Source of the DNA: Enterovibrio calviensis DSM 14347 | Lineage (GTDB): Bacteria > Pseudomonadota > Gammaproteobacteria > Enterobacterales > Vibrionaceae | Assembly (NCBI RefSeq): GCF_000621165.1 | Contig: NZ_KK211217.1 | Location: 434,001-498,000, forward strand | Reading direction: 5' to 3' | Length of the DNA: 64,000 nt | Part shown: positions 39,613 through 46,463 of the stretch, piece after piece | How the letters are laid out: the number at the start of each line of letters is the position of its first letter | How positions within the stretch are numbered: the stretch's first letter is position 1 | Program-made: the position numbers and the translations under genes | Notes under the pieces: generated by a model | Seen by the model: only the letters and a program-made list of their open reading frames with translations | Database searches by the model: none | Told to the model about the DNA's origin: nothing

Positions 39613-40494
39613 ATGACAACCACGACCACAACTGCAATGACACACGTTGGCGAATTCCCGCAGAAAAAGAAAATGGACGCGGCTGAGCACACGGCAGCCC
39701 CGAAAGAAACCTGTGGTGTCCCGTTTGTAGACGCACCAAGAATGACTGCGAGAGACGTCAGCGTGAGCTACGAAGCGGGCGCAAAGTCAGCCATTCGTAA
39801 CATCAATCTCGATATTGGTGAGAAGCAAGTACTTGCCATGATTGGCCCTTCAGGCTGTGGTAAATCCACGTTTCTGCGTTGCTTAAACCGCATGAACGAC
39901 ACGGTGCCTGGCTGTGAAGTGAAAGGTGAGATCTTGTTGGATGGCCATAATATCTATGCCAAAGAGCAAGAAATCGTTGAGCTGCGTTCACAAGTCGGCA
40001 TGGTGTTCCAACGTCCGAACCCATTCCCGAAATCCATCTATGACAACGTGGCTTACGGCCCACGTATTCATGGCTTGGTTGATAGCAAAGACGAGCTAGA
40101 CGGCGTGATTGAAGAATCACTGCGCCGCGCAGGTTTATGGGATGAAGTAGCATCGCGCTTGGACCAACCAGCAACCGGTTTGTCTGGCGGTCAGCAACAG
40201 CGCCTTTGTATTGCACGAAGCATCGCGATTGCACCGGAAGTTATTTTGATGGATGAGCCGTGTTCAGCGCTTGACCCAATCGCAACGGGCATCATTGAAG
40301 ATCTTATCGAAGAGCTGAAAGAAAACTTTAGCATCGTGATGGTCACGCACTCAATGTCTCAAGCAAAGCGCGTCTCAGACCGCACTGCTTACTTCCACTT
40401 AGGCGACTTGGTGGAGTTGAACACCACAGATAACGTGTTTAACAACCCTGAGCACAAATTGACGCGTGATTACATTAGCGGTCGATTTGGTTAA
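39613..40494 (+). CDS. pstB: Phosphate ABC transporter ATPase
   Basis: 293-aa ATPase that powers phosphate import. Walker [11 protein letters not shown]-loop in [23 protein letters not shown] (a PstB hallmark), signature [16 protein letters not shown], Walker [13 protein letters not shown] and [13 protein letters not shown]. The ATG at 39613 is 7 bp after TAGGAG; the ATG at 39607 is too close to it. A threonine-rich, poorly ordered stretch of about 35 residues precedes the conserved core. It is the last gene of the operon; no phoU follows in this window. Confidence 0.93.
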   Translation: MTTTTTTAMTHVGEFPQKKKMDAAEHTAAPKETCGVPFVDAPRMTARDVSVSYEAGAKSAIRNINLDIGEKQVLAMIGPSGCGKSTFLRCLNRMNDTVPGCEVKGEILLDGHNIYAKEQEIVELRSQVGMVFQRPNPFPKSIYDNVAYGPRIHGLVDSKDELDGVIEESLRRAGLWDEVASRLDQPATGLSGGQQQRLCIARSIAIAPEVILMDEPCSALDPIATGIIEDLIEELKENFSIVMVTHSMSQAKRVSDRTAYFHLGDLVELNTTDNVFNNPEHKLTRDYISGRFG

Positions 40495-40508
40495 TCTTTG
40501 TTTCTAAA

Positions 40509-40540
40509 GAAAAAAGGCGGACATGATGTCCGCCTTTTTT
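40509..40540 (+). terminator. Rho-independent terminator after pstB
   Basis: Stem GGCGGACA/TGTCCGCC extended by A-T pairs, loop TGA, followed by a T-run. It begins 15 bp after the pstB stop and ends the operon. Confidence 0.92.
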
Positions 40541-40598
40541 GTGTCATCAGCACAGTCGTTATAACGTTGTTGACTCTATTGTCAGCGCTGGATGATAA

Positions 40599-40630
40599 GA
40601 CGTTGACGTTGACGTTGACGTTGACGTTGA
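40599..40630. repeat. Hexanucleotide tandem repeat (GACGTT)5
   Basis: Five perfect copies of GACGTT plus GA, in the 424-bp gene-poor gap 40495-40918 between pstB and the OprB gene. Perfect short repeats of this sort can vary in copy number by slippage. Confidence 0.9.
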
Positions 40631-40670
40631 TCGTTAAAGCGTAAAATAGTGGTATATCGTAAATGTGGTG

Positions 40671-40799
40671 ATGCTGAAAGAACTGCCCAAAAGCAAAATG
40701 ATTGGCTTGAATGTATTTTTCGCCATTGGAAAAGATAACCAAAAGGTGTTTGCCGACATCATTGATTGGTTTGTCGAAGAAGGCCAATTATTAGGATAA
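40671..40799 (+). CDS. Small ORF of 42 codons, possibly a gene relic
   Basis: The frame reads MLKELPKSKMIGLNVFFAIG followed by an acidic tail ending DWFVEEGQLLG. It looks protein-like (amphipathic, balanced composition), but there is no good ribosome binding site and a stop lies 9 codons upstream. It could be the C-terminal remnant of a lost gene or a true small protein. I cannot name a family. Confidence 0.28.
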   Translation: MLKELPKSKMIGLNVFFAIGKDNQKVFADIIDWFVEEGQLLG

Positions 40800-40803
40800 A
40801 AAG

Positions 40804-40879
40804 GGGCAAGCCGGAAGGAGAGAACACTTTGGGTATATTGGTGCAATCGGAGAAACATCAATATACCCATGGCTTGCCC
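40804..40879. repeat. Long interrupted inverted repeat between pstB and the OprB gene
   Basis: Two nested arm pairs: GGGCAAGCC (40804-40812) with GGCTTGCCC (40871-40879), and TGGGTATATTG (40830-40840) with CAATATACCCA (40859-40869). A 17-nt bulge separates the left arms. It may fold into an RNA hairpin or be the residue of a small mobile repeat. It lies 40 bp past the end of the minus-strand porin gene, so it could act in its termination. Confidence 0.6.
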
Positions 40880-40918
40880 AAAGGTGTGAAGCGTGTTTTG
40901 GAGAGATAAGCGGCTTAA

Positions 40919-42151
40919 TTAAAAACGAATATTCGTTCTTAGCCCAAACAGCAGGGCTTTATCTTCTGTTGATACCATGGATTCCACATACTGAAGATCC
41001 GCAGTAAAGGTCAACCAAGGTGTCGCTTGATAGGCGTAATATGCTTCAACGCCTTGTTCATTCCTCATGCGAGCATCAAGAGGCAAATTGCCCACATCAA
41101 GAATGCCATTAACGGTATCTTTTAAATCGTTGGACAGGGTGAGGTGGTAGTAACCAAGCCCCCAGCTATCTTGTGGGCGATCAAAGAACAGTGCTTGGCC
41201 GCCTAAGCCACCAGCAAATGTTGCGTCCAGAATGTTTGGGTTACCATCGGCGACAGAACCACGTAGATAGAGCCCCCAAGCCTCTCGAGGATTTCCTTCA
41301 TTTTCAGCAATGTTGTGCGTGAACTGCAATCGGGTGTTGTACTTGTACTTGGCGGTTTCAGGTGGCACTTCCCAGTTCATGCCTTCTTCCGTACTGTAGG
41401 TATATGAACCGCCTAAGGTTGTCATCCGCCCTGCCCATAGGGTGGTATACGTGGCTGAAACAGCTAAATTAATGCCATCTTCAAATGCATCATCGAGTCG
41501 TACTTTCTCGGTATAGCGATTTTTTGGATCGTATGCCATGCCAGTAAAACGCCAAGGTCCTTCAGTATGGTTGACGATAGCGCCTAGAAAAGCAGGGGGT
41601 GTGACGCCGCTTGGCGGTGCAGCAAAAGCGACATTCATAAATCCGTGACGTGTTGCGCCGCCGTAAAATGGCGCATGACGCAGTAATTCAAAGGCATCGA
41701 TTTGACCAATGAGGGCATTGGTCGATGGCGAAAAGCGATGCATGTAATACAAGCCAGAGATAAAGGCGCGCTCGTCATCTTCGTAGCCATAAAACCCAGT
41801 GTTAGGCACAGAAAGGCCGTTGATGCCGAGGTTGTTTGCCTCGCCATCTCGGTAAATCAATTGGGTGTGGAAACTGCCACCTTGCCAGAGACCTAGCTTT
41901 TCAGTGTCAGCCCCCACGAGCAAATCTAGTCGGTGTGAAGTGTTGCTGGGGCTGCCGTCTACGCCAGATTGCGCAGACTGATAGGTGTTGGTGTATTCCC
42001 CTTCAAAGGTGAGGCCTGCATCTTGAATCGTAGAGCGTGCTCCTGCCCAATCGCCAGTGAGTGTGTCTTGCGTGTATACGCTTGTTGCTGCAAGTGCGGC
42101 TGGTGATGCCAACATGACAGCAATTGGGATGATTTTTAGTGTTGTTTTCAT
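40919..42151 (-). CDS. OprB-family carbohydrate-selective porin
   Basis: 410-aa outer-membrane protein with a 21-residue signal peptide ending PAALA. Mature start is TSVYTQDTLTGDWAGARSTIQDAGL, the hallmark opening of OprB porins. Strand-rich body, with LGLWQGGSFHTQLIYRDG, FYGYEDDERAFISGLYYMHRFS and DSWGLGYYHLTLS, and a C-terminal Phe (TNIRF). OprB proteins form monomeric sugar-permeable barrels. No sugar transporter is adjacent; the gene 30 bp upstream encodes an unknown protein and is probably co-transcribed. Confidence 0.86.
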   Translation of the reverse strand: MKTTLKIIPIAVMLASPAALAATSVYTQDTLTGDWAGARSTIQDAGLTFEGEYTNTYQSAQSGVDGSPSNTSHRLDLLVGADTEKLGLWQGGSFHTQLIYRDGEANNLGINGLSVPNTGFYGYEDDERAFISGLYYMHRFSPSTNALIGQIDAFELLRHAPFYGGATRHGFMNVAFAAPPSGVTPPAFLGAIVNHTEGPWRFTGMAYDPKNRYTEKVRLDDAFEDGINLAVSATYTTLWAGRMTTLGGSYTYSTEEGMNWEVPPETAKYKYNTRLQFTHNIAENEGNPREAWGLYLRGSVADGNPNILDATFAGGLGGQALFFDRPQDSWGLGYYHLTLSNDLKDTVNGILDVGNLPLDARMRNEQGVEAYYAYQATPWLTFTADLQYVESMVSTEDKALLFGLRTNIRF

Positions 42152-42181
42152 TATTTGTATGCTTCTTGTTGTTTGCCGTTT

Positions 42182-42721
42182 TTATGCGGCTTGTCCCTGA
42201 GTAAAGGCTCGAGCTTGTGCCAGATGACAAAGCTGGAGCTGACGTTGGCAGCGCATGGATGCAGAAATCGCATCGGAGGCTTCTGGCAACGTGAGATAGC
42301 CCCGCTTGAATGCATCAACAACGGTGGCGACATTGCCGGACTCCAGTTCTTGCCAGCTAGTGATGAGCCCTTTGTGTTTTAAGTAGAGATAAAACACGTG
42401 GGTGTCGCTGTGCTCTGAATGTTCGTTGGCCTGCAACAAACGCACTATCTCCGCTTTTGCTTTTTCAATGCTTTGCGCCAGAGCGTGGTAGCGCTCTAGA
42501 TTGACGGACACTGCCATTCGAGAAAAACACGCCTGTAGCGATTGCAATGGGCCGTCTAGGTTTTCATCGTTAGCGATGGTGAAATCCAGCGCATTGATTG
42601 TTGTTAATATCGCGTTTCTCTCTGCGGGTAGAATCGCGATGTTGTCATCCATGACGAATGTTTTTACTTCCTTGCATCGCACCAGCAGCGATTGGCGTGC
42701 GTCGTGTATGCAGCTAAACAT
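42182..42721 (-). CDS. Hypothetical protein upstream of the OprB porin
   Basis: 179-aa protein, predicted soluble and largely helical, with no signal peptide; I recognise no family. Six or so cysteines are spread through it (CIHDAR, VRCKEV, ACFSR, MRCQRQLQLCH), and the C-terminal third contains LESGNVATVVDAFKRGYLTLPEASDAIS. The ATG at 42721 has AAGGTG 7 bp upstream; a GTG three codons earlier is in frame. The 30-bp spacing to the OprB gene suggests an operon. Regulation or chaperoning of the porin would be a guess. Confidence 0.6.
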   Translation of the reverse strand: MFSCIHDARQSLLVRCKEVKTFVMDDNIAILPAERNAILTTINALDFTIANDENLDGPLQSLQACFSRMAVSVNLERYHALAQSIEKAKAEIVRLLQANEHSEHSDTHVFYLYLKHKGLITSWQELESGNVATVVDAFKRGYLTLPEASDAISASMRCQRQLQLCHLAQARAFTQGQAA

Positions 42722-43088
42722 TGTCGTCACCTTTGTGATTCAGGCAGTACAAATACTAGGGATCAGAAGCTAAAAAGAACTAAAATCACCGAAAATCAAA
42801 AACCAACTAACTAGTTGTAAATAATGGTTTTTCATGTGAATTCATCGGTTATCACATAGGTTTCAGTGCTGCTTTGACGCCGGGGCTGAAGGTGATGAAC
42901 GTTTTTCTGCATCGTCATCGATTGCTGTAGGGAGGAGAGTTTGTTTTTGGTGGAAATTGCTGGTGTCGATGTGGCTCGCTGCTGTGAATTTTGAAAGCGA
43001 AAGGCCAAGTCCTCTGCAGTTTTGCTGTCGTTTGATTGTCTGTCTGGGAACGGCTTTAACGCTTTGTCCTTCGCTGTCGCGATAGCGT

Positions 43089-43152
43089 AGCTTCTTAGCT
43101 TCTTAGCTTCTTAGCTTCTTAGCTTCTTAGCTTCTTAGCTTCTTAGCTTCTT
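43089..43152. repeat. Tandem array of 8-bp unit AGCTTCTT, 8 perfect copies
   Basis: Eight uninterrupted identical copies. The array lies in the 672-bp gene-free stretch 42722-43393 and passes directly into a second, different array. Perfect identity implies recent expansion or a slippage-prone locus. Confidence 0.95.
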
Positions 43153-43215
43153 AGCCCAAAGCCCAAAGCCCAAAGCCCAAAGCCCAAAGCCCAAAGCCCA
43201 AAGCACAAAGCCCAA
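43153..43215. repeat. Tandem array of 7-bp unit AGCCCAA, 9 copies
   Basis: Nine copies abutting the 8-bp array with no spacer; the eighth copy has one C-to-A change. Both units share the start AGC. A third small repeat, (GCAAGAA)-like, lies near 43333-43350. There is no open frame across the arrays on either strand that I can support. Confidence 0.95.
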
Positions 43216-43393
43216 AGCATAAGAAACGGTTTACTGGGTTTGTTTTGTGGTTGGCATGATCAAAGTGCCAAGGCAGAGATGACGGCTCTCATGATGGGAA
43301 GTATTGGATAAGCTCGGGAGGCGAGAGGTAAAAAGCAAGAAGCAAGAAGCCTACACCACGAGGCTATAGGCCAGATTAAAAACAGAGAGAAGA

Positions 43394-43957
43394 TTAAAGG
43401 CTGGAATTGATGATTTTAGCCTCAGAGGTTGGATGCACCCTGACAATGCCCATGTAGGGGATTTCCATGATGGCTTCGGTGTTGGATATCGAAATGATAT
43501 TTCGCTGACCTTGATACATATCATGCAGCAGATCGTCGAGATATGGCTGGAACGTCGCCAAATCAAATCCTTCCGAGTGCTCGGTGATGGCAGCGGTGCG
43601 TTTATCCACCTCGAGCTTCAAACGGTTACCGCCGTTCACTTGAATACCCGCATCAAATTGCAACGTCACGAAGCCCATTAATCCCTCCGAATCAAACAGC
43701 TTCATCCTGACGGCAATGGTGGCATCACCGCCTTCTTTCACTGCCGTTTCAATTTCAGATTCAACGACACGAAGTCCCCAATGATGGCTGAGAAAACCAA
43801 ACTGGTTTGGGTAACCCCGATGCTTGAGATACCACACTTTATTTTCAGCCATGACTTCTGGATGATTAACGATGGAATGATGATGGTTAATGCCCCAAGC
43901 CCCCATCGCGGCAAGGAGTAATAGCGCCGTGATTACTCGGTGGAAGACAGATGGCAT
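43394..43957 (-). CDS. Single-pass membrane/periplasmic protein, likely partner of the upstream ToxR-like regulator
   Basis: 187-aa protein with an N-terminal membrane anchor (residues 8-24, VITALLLLAAMGAWGIN) and a periplasmic domain rich in alternating beta pattern (ATIAVRMKLF, MGFVTLQFDAG, NRLKLEVDKRT, NIISISNTEAIMEIPYMG). No cysteines. AGGTG precedes the start codon, which lies inside the end of the regulator gene (25-bp overlap). In ToxR/ToxS, VtrA/VtrC and GrvA/FidL-type pairs the second gene has this size, topology and position and forms a ligand-sensing heterodimer with the regulator. The assignment is by architecture, not by recognised sequence. Confidence 0.6.
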   Translation of the reverse strand: MPSVFHRVITALLLLAAMGAWGINHHHSIVNHPEVMAENKVWYLKHRGYPNQFGFLSHHWGLRVVESEIETAVKEGGDATIAVRMKLFDSEGLMGFVTLQFDAGIQVNGGNRLKLEVDKRTAAITEHSEGFDLATFQPYLDDLLHDMYQGQRNIISISNTEAIMEIPYMGIVRVHPTSEAKIINSSL

Positions 43958-44661
43958 AGCAGCACCTTTTTGTTGTCGTCAGCCCACGTTAGGCTTGGCA
44001 GTCTTTGGGGGGGAGTCAGCGCCGAGACCTCAATCTGGTTGAGGCGATGTGTCGCTCGCGCATCAGAAAGCAGTGATTCACACGCGGTGTAATTCAGCGC
44101 ATCTTGTCCGAGTGATCCTTTGATCACCATTGGCTGCCATTCTGTTGGTATTTCTCGTGTTGGCAGCCAGCTATCAAACATACCGTGCTGAAACATGGAA
44201 GAAAGGCTGAACAACAAACTCACTGCGCACACAACATTGATGGCGTAAAGCATCAGGGAACCACGGCGCTTCAAGCACCACTGAGCGGCCTTGGTTTGTG
44301 TGGAGCGGTGTTTTCGTAGTGTCGATTTAAGCTCGCTTTCATCAAGCAGCGCCACATCTGCAATCAAGGCATAGCCTTTCATGACCTGAGTTTGGATAAA
44401 ACGTGGCGTATCCGCTGAGTCCCCCAGCAGTTTGCGCAGGTTTTTTATCGACGTGGCAACACTGGATTTCGCGCGTTTGCCGTCCCATACCGAATTGAGA
44501 ATGTGGTCGGCAGAAATATCGATGCCCGGATTGGCAACGAACAAGTGCAGCAATTTCCATTCATTGGATTTAAGTTGCTGGGTTTCCTTTTGATGAACAT
44601 GAACAATCTTCCCTGATGCGTTATCAAAAACAATGTCCTGGTTAATCAGGTAATAGGTCAT
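43933..44661 (-). CDS. ToxR-type membrane-bound winged-helix transcriptional regulator
   Basis: 242-aa protein. Residues 1-105 form an OmpR/PhoB-type winged helix (NEWKLLHLFVANPG, SVATSIKNLRKLLGD, IQTQVMKGYALIA). There is a basic linker (110-134), one membrane helix (about 135-156) and a periplasmic domain of about 85 residues holding two cysteines (Cys194, Cys236) that could form a disulfide, as in ToxR. Such proteins bind DNA from the membrane and sense periplasmic signals such as bile. No sensor kinase is involved. Targets are not visible; the small membrane gene just upstream is co-directional. Confidence 0.8.
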   Translation of the reverse strand: MTYYLINQDIVFDNASGKIVHVHQKETQQLKSNEWKLLHLFVANPGIDISADHILNSVWDGKRAKSSVATSIKNLRKLLGDSADTPRFIQTQVMKGYALIADVALLDESELKSTLRKHRSTQTKAAQWCLKRRGSLMLYAINVVCAVSLLFSLSSMFQHGMFDSWLPTREIPTEWQPMVIKGSLGQDALNYTACESLLSDARATHRLNQIEVSALTPPQRLPSLTWADDNKKVLLCHLSSTE

Positions 44662-44708
44662 ATTTGAACGCTATGATTGCCAGTAATATTGAAATGACGC
44701 CGTGGGCG

Positions 44709-44888
44709 CTACTTCGGCGTGAGGATAAAATCGTAGAGGTTATTAACACCTTGCTGATGCAGAACGTCACTCTCATAAAGGTAGTGTTCAACCACTTGGT
44801 TGCTTTGCTGCAGTGAAGCGAAGGCAAACATCAGCATGAGGCTGACCGTTGCGGTTAAGATGATTGTTGCCAACATGTATTTGCTCAT
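44709..44888 (-). CDS. Small membrane protein of 59 aa, first gene of the ToxR-like cassette
   Basis: The frame starts MSKYMLATIILTATVSLMLM, a single hydrophobic helix (about 5-24), then a polar tail ending YDFILTPK. GGGAGGTGA lies 5 bp before the ATG, one of the best ribosome binding sites in the window. It ends 47 bp before the regulator start on the same strand, so co-transcription is likely. The topology suggests a short cytoplasmic start and an outside tail of about 35 residues. No family recognised; a modulator of the membrane regulator is one possibility. Confidence 0.62.
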   Translation of the reverse strand: MSKYMLATIILTATVSLMLMFAFASLQQSNQVVEHYLYESDVLHQQGVNNLYDFILTPK

Positions 44889-44984
44889 AAGTCACCTCCC
44901 GATCTTGAATATCACGGTATCAGTCGGCGATTATTTGCACCAATCAGTTATGTTAGGGAAAACCCATCAAACCGTGGAAAGGGG

Positions 44985-45947
44985 CTATGAATGCTGACGG
45001 AGTGTGTTTTCCAAAGTGGCGATTTTTTCCAACAAACGGGCTTTCTTTATTTCTAAAGGAATTGGCTTTCTTCCTCGTTGGTTTCTAAGGGTTGGTTCTT
45101 CTTGCGCACTTTGCGCATTGGTAAGCTTATCAAGCTCGCGCTTTGCGTGATTTAGTGCTTTTTGCCATTGCTGTACGTTACTCAGCGCAGGTCTTCCCGC
45201 CCGTTTTTGGTTGATGTTTTTCGCGTGCGTTTGCCACACCTTCTGTGGTGATGAGGTTTTGTATTGCGATGCCTTCCACCGTTCGCAAAGCTCAAAATAG
45301 GCGTCAATCATGGCTTGTTCTGCGCGAACAAACTGCACGGGTAACGGAATGGCAGGTCGCCCAGTTCGCGATTGTTGCTCCGGTGGGTAGACCAATGACA
45401 TCCGGTAATGAATCACAAACAACATTGCCTGTCTGATGTTAGTTCTTAGCCCTTGAAGCCAAGCTTTGTTTGGGCTGATTGAAGTATCAAGTTGTGCCAT
45501 CAGCTCGTCCGCCACTTGTTTGAGGCAAAGGGTTTGAGTGGAAATGTCAGCGTTGGCGAGCTGCGCAAAGTCAGCGTCAAAGTCTTGAATAAAAGAGACA
45601 GAGCGCGGGGTGAAATTTTGCGTCGAAAGGTAGAGCTGATAAAACCCAGAGAGCTGCCCAAGTAGCGCGTGAATGTGTTGCCCGTGTTCGGTAAAGGCGT
45701 TTGAGAAATTGGGGTTTCGCTGCACGCCTAGCAGCAGATTTTCAGCGTCTGCCCATAGCCGGAACTCTTCGCTGACCGCGAATAGCGTTTGGCTAAGTTG
45801 TGCTCGCTGGTGGTCGTCAAGAGAAGGGTGGAACGCCGTCATTGATGCCATAACCTGTTGATAGAGGATTCTTTTCTTTTCAAACAGGCGAGCAACCAAG
45901 CGTTCTTGGCGAAGGATGGGGCATTCAGTCGGACGTCCTCTTGGCAT
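44985..45947 (-). CDS. Hypothetical protein with four AT-hook-like motifs
   Basis: 320-aa, basic, mostly helical protein of unknown family. Four short Arg-Gly-Arg-Pro-type motifs are spread along it: RGRP at 3-6, RTGRP at 194-198, KRAGRP at 248-253 and RGRKP at 291-295. Such motifs contact the minor groove of AT-rich DNA. The ends of the chain look like coiled coils (RQERLVARLFEKKRILYQQV and KKARLLEKIATLENTLRQ). It follows the cold-shock-domain gene after 29 bp on the same strand. A nucleoid-associated or DNA-bridging role is an inference from the motifs alone. Confidence 0.58.
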   Translation of the reverse strand: MPRGRPTECPILRQERLVARLFEKKRILYQQVMASMTAFHPSLDDHQRAQLSQTLFAVSEEFRLWADAENLLLGVQRNPNFSNAFTEHGQHIHALLGQLSGFYQLYLSTQNFTPRSVSFIQDFDADFAQLANADISTQTLCLKQVADELMAQLDTSISPNKAWLQGLRTNIRQAMLFVIHYRMSLVYPPEQQSRTGRPAIPLPVQFVRAEQAMIDAYFELCERWKASQYKTSSPQKVWQTHAKNINQKRAGRPALSNVQQWQKALNHAKRELDKLTNAQSAQEEPTLRNQRGRKPIPLEIKKARLLEKIATLENTLRQHS

Positions 45948-45976
45948 TATCTTTGTCTCAGGCTTTGGGTATATGT

Positions 45977-46222
45977 TTAGTCAAGTGGCAGAATATGAGT
46001 GGCTGAATAACCACCGCTGCTTTGCTGCGTGATTTCCATATAAACGCGTTGTTCGTGGCGAAGCGTAATCGGGTCATCACAATGGATTGAAGACAAGTCA
46101 AAAAGGACATCGACTCCCATGCCATCAGGCACCGCGAAACCAAACCCTTTCTCTGCGTTAAACCATTTTATGCTGCCTTTTAGGCATAGCGTTGTGTGTG
46201 ATTTCACAGCCTTTTTCTCCAT
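45977..46222 (-). CDS. Cold-shock-domain protein, divergent
   Basis: 81-aa protein with one OB-fold cold-shock domain. GSIKWFNAEKGFGFAVPDG holds the RNP1 motif KGFGFA, but RNP2 reads VDVLFDLSSI where CspA-like proteins have DVFVHFSAI, so part of the nucleic-acid face is changed. The N-terminal 14 residues are an extension. The ATG at 46222 is chosen over a TTG 24 bp upstream; neither has a strong ribosome site. It is probably co-transcribed with the AT-hook-like gene and may bind single-stranded DNA or RNA. Confidence 0.75.
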   Translation of the reverse strand: MEKKAVKSHTTLCLKGSIKWFNAEKGFGFAVPDGMGVDVLFDLSSIHCDDPITLRHEQRVYMEITQQSSGGYSATHILPLD

Positions 46223-46463
46223 GTGGCACGAAGTCGCTTTATCCAAATCCTACCTCAATCATCGAATTAATAGGTAATAAATTAATTCGATAGTTTTCCT
46301 GAGTGACACCACAAAACCAGATCAAGATCACACCAAAAACTGATCTGGAACAAGAATGTTAACGCCTCTCCCTACTGTGTTTTTTCGAAGTTAAGTACAA
46401 AGCCCCTAAACCGTCCTGCCGCTTCAACGTGGCAGGTTGATTATTTATCAGCGGGCTTAAACC

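Noticed and set aside
43081-43220. Repeat arrays as a CRISPR
   Set aside because: The units are 7-8 bp with no spacers, so they are simple tandem repeats.
43433-43681. Plus-strand frame across the periplasmic partner gene
   Set aside because: The minus-strand gene has a ribosome site, membrane anchor and operon context; this frame has none.
44642-44827. 61-codon minus-strand frame overlapping the 59-aa membrane protein gene
   Set aside because: It is a different frame of the same strand without a ribosome site; the 59-aa frame has GGGAGGTGA and a clear membrane helix.
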